A DNA stretch of 64,000 bases from Dinoroseobacter shibae DFL 12 = DSM 16493 (lineage in GTDB: Bacteria; Pseudomonadota; Alphaproteobacteria; Rhodobacterales; Rhodobacteraceae). Position numbers and translations under genes: made by a program. The first letter of the stretch is position 1. Every line of letters starts with the position of its first letter. Shown piece after piece: positions 17,203 through 25,619 of this stretch. The stretch spans positions 992,001-1,056,000 of the forward strand of contig NC_009952.1 in assembly GCF_000018145.1 (NCBI RefSeq), written 5' to 3'. The notes beneath the pieces are model-generated. The model searched no databases. It saw nothing but the letters and a program-made list of their open reading frames with translations, and was not told where the DNA came from.

Positions 17203-20200
17203 TCATTTTGGCAGGCCGTTTCGTATCGCTTCCGAAAGATCAGTGCCGACTCTCTGGAACCCGAATAGGCGAGCCACGGCCCGAACAAGGTCATCTTGCC
17301 CAACCTCACCGCTTTCCTTCAGTACCAGCTTTGCAGCGGCTGCGATCTCGCTCGGAGGCAGGTATTCGGCCTTAAGAACGGTCCCAGTTTCGCTGCTCCG
17401 ATCACGGACGGGTGGTGTTTCTGCTTGCGCGGACGTCATCAGAAAGGCGCCATCCCGGCGCAGCTCAGTATCGCGTTGCAGAGCCAATCGAACAGCACGG
17501 GAGGCTGCATCGGCAATACGGTTCCCGGTGCGTGAGCGTCCGAAGGCGGCAGCGATCCGACGTGCGATCTCGTCGGCGTGTATCGGTCCCTCAATCGCTA
17601 CGATGCGCGAAACAAGCTCCGAAAGCTGCTGTACCGGTGCCTCGTGCGGTTCGACCGACGAGCGGACCGAGAGCTCCGCCCGTACATAGGGCGGCGCAGT
17701 CAAAGCGAGATGCCCGATATCGATAGTCTCCGGCTGATGCTCTGAAACCTCCTCCGAAGCCGGTATGTTTGTGGCTCCTTGATTGGCTCCGCGCACTTGG
17801 ACACCGTCATTGAGAGCTTCGCGTGCTTCAACAATAGCAGCCCTTAGTTTTTCGACTTCTCGTGAGCGATGGTGGAACCAGTCGGTGCTCCAAATGCGAT
17901 GGAACCGCCAGCCGAGGTTTTCAAGTATGCCCTGTCTCAGCCGATCGCGTTCGCGCGCCCAGAGCGCTGCATGATAGGCAGCGCCGTCACATTCCACGGC
18001 CAGAAGATACTGACCGGGCTGGTCGGGATGTCGTACGCCGATGTCGATGCGAAAGCCCGCACTTCCAACCTGCGCGTCCGCCAAGAAACCCTCTGATCGG
18101 ATCACCCGTGCGACATCTTCTTCGAACGGACTGTCGGCCTCGAGGCCGGTGACGGTGTGGGTTTCGATCTGTCCCGTCTTGGCAAAATCAAGGAACCGTT
18201 TGAGCAAACGCGGCCCTTCACGGCTGCTGCGTGACGGGTCGATATCGCCGGGATCGAATGACGCAAAGACCTCGCAGCGCACCCGCGAGCGAGAGAAAAG
18301 CACGTTCAGTCGTCGTTCTCCGCCTTCACCGTTGACCGGACCGAAGCTCATTGAAGGTAAGCGCCCGTTCGGCTCCTGAGGGCCGTATCCAACCGAGATC
18401 AGGATCACATCGCGTTCGTCGCCCTGAACGTTCTCGATATTTTTGACGAAGACGTCCTCAGACTTGCCCTCACGCAGGAACGCATCCAGCACCGGATCAC
18501 GGCGGCGGGCGAGTTCGAGCACTTCTGTCAACATATTGGACTGGGCCTTGGAAAAGGCGACGACACCAAGAGAGAGCTCAGGCCAATTGCGGGCGTGATC
18601 GGCCATAGCGGCAACGACGGCCTCGGCCTCGATCCGGTTGGTTCCTTGTCGGCCCAAGCCGCTACCGCCGCGCGCATAAATGCCAGGGACGCGCCGAAAT
18701 TTCAGGCCGTAGTCGGGGTCAAGCTGCAGCGGAGAGGGGGGAAGAACCAGCCGGTCTTCATAAAACTCCGCATTCGAAATCTGAATCAAAGACGGATCGC
18801 GTGATCTGTAGTGCCATTCGAGCATGCGTTGCCGCAGTCCACGGGCTTCGCAAAGCGAAAGGATGCTTTCCATATCGGCCGCTGTGGCGCCGACGACGGC
18901 TTCTTCTTCGTCGTCATTTTCCTCGACATCGTCGACCAAGCGGTCGAAGAACGACGTGGGCGGAAGCTGTTTCTGGTCTCCTACCACTACAATCTGGCGT
19001 GCCCGGGCAATGACTCCCAACGCATCTTCGGGTTTGATCTGCGAGGCTTCATCGATCACCAGAATATCGAACTCTGCGCTGCCCGGAGGCAAGAACTGCG
19101 CTACTGAAATCGGACTCATCAGCATGACCGGCTTGATGCGTTGAACCATCGGGCCGGCATTCCGCATCACCCAGCGGATTGGTTTGTGGCCGCGCTTGCG
19201 GGCGATTTCTCCACGGATGATGCCCATCTCGCCCATTGTGCCACGAGGCATCTGTTCGAAGTGCCGCGAGAGGATCAGGTTGCGTGCTGTGTCGATGCGC
19301 TCCTTCTCGAGGTCGGAGAACAGGGCTACGAGATCATGGCGATCAAGCTGCGGTAAGTCGTTGAGCTCAGGCCGGGCGCCCCTTGCGGCGTTCCAGCGGG
19401 CCTCTGCACACGCATAGGCAAATTCCTGCGCTGCGCGCTGCGGCGGAACGCGTTCGTCTGCAACGGCGTCTACAACCCCTTCAGCTCCGGCGTCGATCGC
19501 GGATGCAATGGCGCGGGCAAGCCCAACCCAATCTCCGTAGCAGGCTGTATCGCTCGCCATCTGCAAGAATGCTTCACGCATTTCCGACAACGATGCATTT
19601 TCCAAGTCGGTGCCCAAGTCGGCACGGACCACATCCAATTGTAGCCGCGTGATCGGAGCATCGATTCTCTGGCGGCAAGCGATGGATTTTGTTTTGATCT
19701 CTTTGGCCGCAGCTTCTGGGTCGGGCACTGCATCCAGGGAAGAAACAAGTTGGTCCGAAGAACCAATGTTGCCGGTTGCCCGTAGCCCGGCCAACCATTT
19801 CGAAGCGGAGGCGGCGACGGAAAAAGGGGTCCGCTCACCACGCCATGTTGGACCGAGCATCGCCTGGAGCCAGGCTTCCTCATCTGCCAGCGAGTGGCGC
19901 AGCGATTGAACCTTCATGATCTCATCGACGAGTGCCAGTCGCTCTGATGGCGACTTCGGCAAAGGTCCCGAAAGCAGACCAGCAAGTTCCGCCGATGCCC
20001 GTCGATATCCTCCGAAGAGACGAGAGAAGAACGAGGCTTGCCCCTTGGCCAATGCCGTTCGAATGCTTGTGACTTGGGCAGACCATGCAGCCTCGACGAA
20101 ACGTGTTTCTGCAGACTGCTTCGCGTCGGCCCAAGATGCACCCACTGCAAGCGCTTCATCGAGGCGGGAGGAACTAACGTGCTCGAAGAGCGGAGCAATC

Positions 20201-21882
20201 CAGTCCTTGGCGCCCTGCGGAATACCGGCAAGCGCACTCAGCGCAGCGCCAAGAGCGTCAACCTCGCCCAATGAATTGGGCGCTGCCAAACCAGTAGCGT
20301 CAGCGAGGCGTTGGCCTTCGCTCAGGAGTATTTCGATTTCAGAAGCAGCGCCGGTGAGTTCGTCTTCAAGGCGCGCTAGGTCCGTCGGCTGTAAGTCAAG
20401 CGCACCGGTGCCTCGAAAGGGGTGCTGTTCAGGCGGGCCCGCGCGTTCCAGTGCCTCGGCATATTTGGACAGGGCAGCGCAGGCGGCGTCGCGCTTGCAT
20501 TGGTCAAGCTCGTCAAGGCCCTCAAGCGGGATGCAAGGTGGCGGTGCGCCATTTCCAATGAACCCACAGATCTCGGCAATTGCGCGGAACGGTGTATCGC
20601 CGGAGGATGGCAGAGGATCATGGAGCAACGAAGTGATCCGGTTCAAATTGTCCCGTGTGCTGCGCAGTCGCGCGGGGTCAGGCGTGCCAGGCAATGCCTG
20701 GGCGCTCGCCATCAAAGTCCGTCCCAACTCCTGCGCAAGCGCCTTCTTGTTGGCTGTACGCGAGTGCAGTTCGAGGCAAATGTCGCGTAACCCTGCCCGC
20801 ACAAGGCGATCGTGTACAACCGACAAAGCAGCCATCTTCTCAGCGACGAAGAGCACGGTCTTTCCGTCATGAGCAGCTGCCGCGATCAGGTTAGTAATCG
20901 TCTGGGATTTTCCGGTTCCAGGCGGTCCCTGTACCACAAGGCTTGCACCCCTCCTTACCTCCTCGATCACCTTGGTTTGTGAGGCATCAGCGTCGATGAC
21001 CTGCACAATTTCCGCAGGGTCCAGGATATCGTCCAATCGATCGTCCGGCCCGAAAATGGGCGTCGGCGCTTCGAACCCTTCGGTCAACAGCCCACGCAAC
21101 AAATCGTTTTCGGCAAAAGCTCCCTCGGGCCAGGTCGCGGTATCGAGATCGCGATGCATCAGAAGCTTGGCGAAGGAGAAGAAGCCGAGCTGCATTCCGT
21201 CCGCGTCCAGCGCCCATCCCGGCTGGCCGGAGATCGCGTCTCGAACCTGGGCAAAATAGTCAGAGGGTTTCCAGTCTTCGCCCTCCTCGATCTCCGGCAG
21301 TGAAATGCCGAAGTCGGTCCTGAGGCGTTGTTGCAGTGGCAAGTTAGTGGCGATGTCGTCGTCGCGGCACAGAATATCGTAGGTCGACGTCCGCTCGTTG
21401 CGGATCAGTTGCACAGGCAGCAAGATCAGAGGAGCTTCACGCAGCGTCTCGGAGGAGGGGCTTTCGCGCCATTGCAGGAAGCCCATGGCGAGGTAGAGGA
21501 TGTTGAGGCCCTGCTCCTCCTCTGCTGTCTTGGCGTTCGTTGCCAGCCGAAGTAGTCTGCGTGCCTGTGCCTCCGGGCCAAGTGGAGTCTCTAGGAAGAG
21601 ATCCGTTAAGCGGTCCGCACCCTCGGGGATCTCGGGCTCTGGCAGGGCCAGAAGCATGTCCTGCCCTTCGCTGGACTTATCCTTTCCCATGGCCTTGAAG
21701 CGCATCTTGCGCGATTGGCTGCGAAGAATGGCAAAGACGTCGTCGGCGCGTTCATTGATGATGTTGAGGCAATTTGCGCGTGTGTTTGCCCGGTTTACAT
21801 GGACGAGGCGGTTACGAGTCCCGGTGTCCAGCAGCTTGCGGCGAGCCGCTTCGAGCACTTTCGAAATCGCTGGATCTGACAA
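17203..21882 (-). CDS. DUF4011-SF1 helicase-nuclease-DUF3320 protein (HheA-like)
   Basis: 1559 aa. DUF4011 occupies roughly residues 1-200. The superfamily 1 (UPF1/DNA2-like) helicase follows, with Walker A GPPGTGKS at 319-326, VIDEAS at 942-947, VVVGDQKQLPPTSFF at 966-980 and RRLNVLFSRSR at 1190-1200. A long insert separates the two halves. A PD-(D/E)XK/Vsr-like nuclease lies at about 1250-1350 (SPFEEDVARV, FRIDIGV, VECDG). DUF3320 forms the C-terminus. This is the layout of the single-protein defence system I recall as Hhe. The TTG start with AGAAGG upstream and TTGACA at 21945-21940 suggest it can be transcribed alone. It is the third of three same-strand defence-like genes. Confidence 0.9.
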   Translation of the reverse strand: MSDPAISKVLEAARRKLLDTGTRNRLVHVNRANTRANCLNIINERADDVFAILRSQSRKMRFKAMGKDKSSEGQDMLLALPEPEIPEGADRLTDLFLETPLGPEAQARRLLRLATNAKTAEEEQGLNILYLAMGFLQWRESPSSETLREAPLILLPVQLIRNERTSTYDILCRDDDIATNLPLQQRLRTDFGISLPEIEEGEDWKPSDYFAQVRDAISGQPGWALDADGMQLGFFSFAKLLMHRDLDTATWPEGAFAENDLLRGLLTEGFEAPTPIFGPDDRLDDILDPAEIVQVIDADASQTKVIEEVRRGASLVVQGPPGTGKSQTITNLIAAAAHDGKTVLFVAEKMAALSVVHDRLVRAGLRDICLELHSRTANKKALAQELGRTLMASAQALPGTPDPARLRSTRDNLNRITSLLHDPLPSSGDTPFRAIAEICGFIGNGAPPPCIPLEGLDELDQCKRDAACAALSKYAEALERAGPPEQHPFRGTGALDLQPTDLARLEDELTGAASEIEILLSEGQRLADATGLAAPNSLGEVDALGAALSALAGIPQGAKDWIAPLFEHVSSSRLDEALAVGASWADAKQSAETRFVEAAWSAQVTSIRTALAKGQASFFSRLFGGYRRASAELAGLLSGPLPKSPSERLALVDEIMKVQSLRHSLADEEAWLQAMLGPTWRGERTPFSVAASASKWLAGLRATGNIGSSDQLVSSLDAVPDPEAAAKEIKTKSIACRQRIDAPITRLQLDVVRADLGTDLENASLSEMREAFLQMASDTACYGDWVGLARAIASAIDAGAEGVVDAVADERVPPQRAAQEFAYACAEARWNAARGARPELNDLPQLDRHDLVALFSDLEKERIDTARNLILSRHFEQMPRGTMGEMGIIRGEIARKRGHKPIRWVMRNAGPMVQRIKPVMLMSPISVAQFLPPGSAEFDILVIDEASQIKPEDALGVIARARQIVVVGDQKQLPPTSFFDRLVDDVEENDDEEEAVVGATAADMESILSLCEARGLRQRMLEWHYRSRDPSLIQISNAEFYEDRLVLPPSPLQLDPDYGLKFRRVPGIYARGGSGLGRQGTNRIEAEAVVAAMADHARNWPELSLGVVAFSKAQSNMLTEVLELARRRDPVLDAFLREGKSEDVFVKNIENVQGDERDVILISVGYGPQEPNGRLPSMSFGPVNGEGGERRLNVLFSRSRVRCEVFASFDPGDIDPSRSSREGPRLLKRFLDFAKTGQIETHTVTGLEADSPFEEDVARVIRSEGFLADAQVGSAGFRIDIGVRHPDQPGQYLLAVECDGAAYHAALWARERDRLRQGILENLGWRFHRIWSTDWFHHRSREVEKLRAAIVEAREALNDGVQVRGANQGATNIPASEEVSEHQPETIDIGHLALTAPPYVRAELSVRSSVEPHEAPVQQLSELVSRIVAIEGPIHADEIARRIAAAFGRSRTGNRIADAASRAVRLALQRDTELRRDGAFLMTSAQAETPPVRDRSSETGTVLKAEYLPPSEIAAAAKLVLKESGEVGQDDLVRAVARLFGFQRVGTDLSEAIRNGLPK

Positions 21883-21939
21883 ATCACCTTCTCCGCCAAG
21901 TTTTTCATATAATTCAATAGGCTACGAGGGCGCAATATC

Positions 21940-21945
21940 TGTCAA
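21940..21945 (-). promoter_or_regulatory. Candidate -35 element for the DUF4011 helicase gene
   Basis: A consensus TTGACA lies 58 bp before the TTG start, in the 212-bp gap between the two helicase genes. The matching -10 is poor (CCTATT at 18 bp), so the site is only a candidate. The size of the gap itself favours a separate promoter. Confidence 0.35.
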
Positions 21946-22094
21946 CCCAGTGACTTGCAGAAATGTGAGACACAAGACACCGCAATGGCAGAGCAAGCTG
22001 CTATCCCATTAAAGACCAAATCTCAGGCCCGCGATTTCAGTTCCTTCGCTGTTCGTCGCATGCTTGGTCAACGACATGCATCGTTCCTCGGTAG

Positions 22095-25000
22095 TCAACG
22101 GCCTAGTCTGCGGTCAGGCTCGACTTCAAAAATGACGGCAACCCGGCTCAGTACATCGATCGATTGCCCCTCTGACAATGCCGTGCACCGAGCCAAGAGC
22201 TCCTTCATCCTTTCACTTACAGCCGAGCGGACATCGTCTGGCTGTTCTTGGAAAGCTCGGCAGATCGCGTCGATCCCGAGGTAGTCGGGTATTTCGCCGC
22301 CAGACGCACTCCTTTGGCTAACCGTCTCCTTCGCCTCGATCCAGAAAACATCGAGTTCGTGTGCCCAGGCTTCTGCCAGCTTTTCCAGCGTCGGCAGAGT
22401 TAAGGAACCGAAGAGCCCTTGACCAGCATCACCTGTGTCGTGGCCTGACAGAAAATTAGCGAGAGAGGAAAGAAGTGAAACCGTTCGAGCTGGCCGAACA
22501 TCCCAGTGGGTCAGATGCGCAAGGGTGCTGCCGAGACGGCTGAACGTAGCGGATATCGCGTTCAGTTCTGGGCGGTGGCTTTGCATGCCTCGGCGGCGCG
22601 TTTCGGCATAGGCGGCGGATAGGAGCCTAGCCGCTTCAACCTGGTCGCCAATGATCTCTGCGCGCCCATCGACATCTCGAACGGCAATCAAGCGAGGCGG
22701 TAGGACAGTAGGATCTTGGGGGCTGCCTGTGCGACCGCCCAAGAGGAGGACGGTGTTTGGTTCAACTGAGGACAGAAGGCAGAGTTCGGCTCCCCAGAGA
22801 CCGCGAGGTTTTGCGTTCCAGACCCGGCCCAGAACGTCAGCTGGCAATACACGCCGAAGAGCTTCCAACTGGTCGAAGTAGTTGTTGGAACGGAGGATGC
22901 GCGGTTTCTTGACCTGTTCGAGAACAAGATCGGTCAGATCACCGGCAGAAAACTCAACCAGCTCTGATGGTACGTCTGCGGCGCCAACACCTGACAGGAG
23001 AGCGATGCTGGCGACACGAGCGCGCGCCTTGTGATCCGATGACAGAACCAGCCCGGGCAGGTCGAAGGTGTAGTAGTGGATGCGGGAATTGGGACTGTCG
23101 ATCCGGTCGATCCGGCCCAACCCCTGAATGAGGCTCTTGACGTCGGACGTGACGCCAATGATCCCAAGTGCAGAGGCGATTTGGAGGTTGATCCCTTCCG
23201 CCATCTGGAATGTGAGGAACATGGCCCGTGGCTTTAGCGGGTCGACATGTTTCCCATCGATGCCGAAATACTCCTGCGCATCTGCTCCCGATCGGATGTG
23301 ATGCAGCTTCTTACCGGTCTTGATCCGTGCACCAGGTGCGACCACGAAGACTTCGGGTCCTCTTCCGCGATGCCCAGCAAGAAGCCTGGCATAGACCTCG
23401 AGCACGCCGACCCGCTCAGCAAGAAAGATGGCATGGCCATGCTTTCGAAGGATGTCTCGCATGACGCCGGCCCGGGATTCATCAATGCTGTCGAGGTTGG
23501 GATGATTCAGAAGCCTACTGATCCGGTCGCAAATCGGAGTTTCGCTGTCCTCAGTTTCGGCATCGACTTCCTCGGGCAGCGCTCCATCCGGAACGGCAAT
23601 CCCGCGGGCATTCTGTTTCTCGGCGCGTCTTAGGTTTTCTCCAATTGATGCTCGCCCGCGCTGATCGGCTTCACTGTCGCGCTCGCGGGCCCATTCTTCG
23701 CGTGCAAAGGTTATCGACGCGCGCAGCAAAGCGAGGAAGTTCCGGATGTGAATACGCGATTTGTCGTGAAGTTTGATTTCTGTGTGGGCAGCGCGTTGGG
23801 GATCAGCAGACACAAGGGTGACCCCAGTCGTAATGCACTCCGCCAATGCCTTGATCCGCTCAATGATTTGGCGCTGCTGATCACTCAGCGCCGTATCCTC
23901 TCGGTGGCTTCGGATCGTTGGGTAAACGAAAGCGCCGGACTTTCGATCCGCACTCTCCCCAATGCAATCCCGTTGGCGCCGCACGACGTATGGCGCCAGG
24001 GCGTCGGCCAATCCTTCCTGAAGCGCACTGATTTGCAGCCCGCCGGTCTCTAGCTGGCGTTCGACTTTGTTGACTTCGACCTGTAGTGCTTTCGCGCTGT
24101 CGAACAGGTCGTCCTGCACGCTTTGATCTTCGATCCGGCGGTTCATCTGGTCGAAGTGTCGCACGAGCTCTACCCGCTTTCGAACCTTGGCCATGTGTTG
24201 GTTGATCTGCTCCGTGATGGGCGGAGGCACATAGATCGAGGCGCGCTTCTCATGGAATGCAAGCAAGCCGTCCAGGCCTTGGTTTCCCATTAGCGTGGCC
24301 GACAAACAGGCGGTCCAGATCGCCGGACTGCGCTCGAAGACAAGCGAACGTGCAGAAGGTGCAAGGTATCGCGAGCTCAGTCGGTGGCTTTCATCGACGA
24401 TCATTGATGCAGACGAACGGACCGCCCGGTTGATCTCGTCCAATTCCGCAGTCTCCTCCTTACCTCGCCGCGACAGGTGACTGTGCTTGATCGGTTTGAA
24501 GTTCGCAGGCGCGTTCGTTGTCCAGTTCTTCAGAACGCTGGCAGGTATCAGAGCGAGCGAGCCAAGCCGTTGTTGATCGGCGCGCTCTCCCCAGGAAAAG
24601 ACCGTCTGCCCATGGCTGACCGGTAGAACTGTTGCCAGGTGTTTCCCAATGTCGGTTTTCCCGGCACCAGTTGGCGCTTCGACAAAGGCAAAGCCGTGTT
24701 CATAGACCGTCCCTGCAGCCTCATAGATAAGATCCGCCTGGAAGGGTTGAGGCGGACGTCCGGTGCTGGTTTCGCCCGCGACACGCCAGGGGGTGAAGGT
24801 CGCGGCTTCGTGAACCGTTCTGGCCACTGCTTCTTCGGGTGAAACTATGCGGATGAGCGCTCGCAGGATTTCCAGCGCTGTCTCAGTCCAATCGCGCCCC
24901 ATGTCCCAATACTGCTCAGCGGCCGCGCAACGCGCAGTCGCAAGTTCGGGCCAGGCATCGGCGTCGTCCATGAATTCCAGATTGCGGCGCAAACCGTTGA

Positions 25001-25562
25001 TCGAGAAATTGGCACTTCCCGAAAGTGCCTTGTCCCCACCTACAAAAAGCTTCGCGTGAAGCATTGGTGGACGGCGCCCTAGTTTTTCTTCTGCCAGATC
25101 GGGATCGAAAATGCGGAACTTGATGATTCCGCGCTCGATTGCATCCATTGCAAGAACTGCCCGCAGATCGGCCAAATCAACAACCGAAAAGCCCCTTGCA
25201 CCAAGGAAGTGTTGGCGCGCTTCTTCGGCTACTGACCGGCCGCTGCCACCCAATACCTGTCGTGTTTCGGAGTTGGAGCCAAAGACGATGCGGATGCTGC
25301 CTTCTGGGCGTTCGCCAAGGTTTTCAATTGTTTCGAGCAAAATGGTGAGTGACGACAGGAAGTCCTGATAACCTGTCACAATCAAACAACTTGGTTGCTG
25401 TAGAACGGACTTGACCAAGCCGCTGACCGAACGCGTTGCGTTATCGCCCCAGGCCTCGTGGCGAGATTGAGGAGGTCCCTCCTTCGTGCGCACGTCACGG
25501 TCAGTCTCGCTGGCCCGCGAGAAAAAGCGTGAAATCAGTCCTTGCCGCTCCCTGGTTCCCAT
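22095..25562 (-). CDS. PLD nuclease-SF2 helicase fusion protein
   Basis: 1155 aa. The N-terminal phospholipase D-type domain has one HxK motif, LHAKLFVGG (His169, Lys171), followed by GSANFS at 182-187. One HKD motif per chain implies dimerisation for activity. The superfamily 2 helicase has Walker A APTGAGKT (296-303), motif II VDESH (389-393), motif III SATLMG (421-426) and motif VI QGLGRIDRID (813-822), with a long helical insert between the RecA lobes. About 300 residues at the C-terminus have no recognised domain. It starts 57 bp after the upstream helicase stop, so the two are probably one transcription unit. A role in cutting or remodelling foreign DNA is inferred. Confidence 0.85.
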   Translation of the reverse strand: MGTRERQGLISRFFSRASETDRDVRTKEGPPQSRHEAWGDNATRSVSGLVKSVLQQPSCLIVTGYQDFLSSLTILLETIENLGERPEGSIRIVFGSNSETRQVLGGSGRSVAEEARQHFLGARGFSVVDLADLRAVLAMDAIERGIIKFRIFDPDLAEEKLGRRPPMLHAKLFVGGDKALSGSANFSINGLRRNLEFMDDADAWPELATARCAAAEQYWDMGRDWTETALEILRALIRIVSPEEAVARTVHEAATFTPWRVAGETSTGRPPQPFQADLIYEAAGTVYEHGFAFVEAPTGAGKTDIGKHLATVLPVSHGQTVFSWGERADQQRLGSLALIPASVLKNWTTNAPANFKPIKHSHLSRRGKEETAELDEINRAVRSSASMIVDESHRLSSRYLAPSARSLVFERSPAIWTACLSATLMGNQGLDGLLAFHEKRASIYVPPPITEQINQHMAKVRKRVELVRHFDQMNRRIEDQSVQDDLFDSAKALQVEVNKVERQLETGGLQISALQEGLADALAPYVVRRQRDCIGESADRKSGAFVYPTIRSHREDTALSDQQRQIIERIKALAECITTGVTLVSADPQRAAHTEIKLHDKSRIHIRNFLALLRASITFAREEWARERDSEADQRGRASIGENLRRAEKQNARGIAVPDGALPEEVDAETEDSETPICDRISRLLNHPNLDSIDESRAGVMRDILRKHGHAIFLAERVGVLEVYARLLAGHRGRGPEVFVVAPGARIKTGKKLHHIRSGADAQEYFGIDGKHVDPLKPRAMFLTFQMAEGINLQIASALGIIGVTSDVKSLIQGLGRIDRIDSPNSRIHYYTFDLPGLVLSSDHKARARVASIALLSGVGAADVPSELVEFSAGDLTDLVLEQVKKPRILRSNNYFDQLEALRRVLPADVLGRVWNAKPRGLWGAELCLLSSVEPNTVLLLGGRTGSPQDPTVLPPRLIAVRDVDGRAEIIGDQVEAARLLSAAYAETRRRGMQSHRPELNAISATFSRLGSTLAHLTHWDVRPARTVSLLSSLANFLSGHDTGDAGQGLFGSLTLPTLEKLAEAWAHELDVFWIEAKETVSQRSASGGEIPDYLGIDAICRAFQEQPDDVRSAVSERMKELLARCTALSEGQSIDVLSRVAVIFEVEPDRRLGR

Positions 25563-25619
25563 GTGCTGTTGTCTTCCTATGCCCCCAGGGGCAACGTCAA
25601 ACTGAATTCTTTTAAGCTA

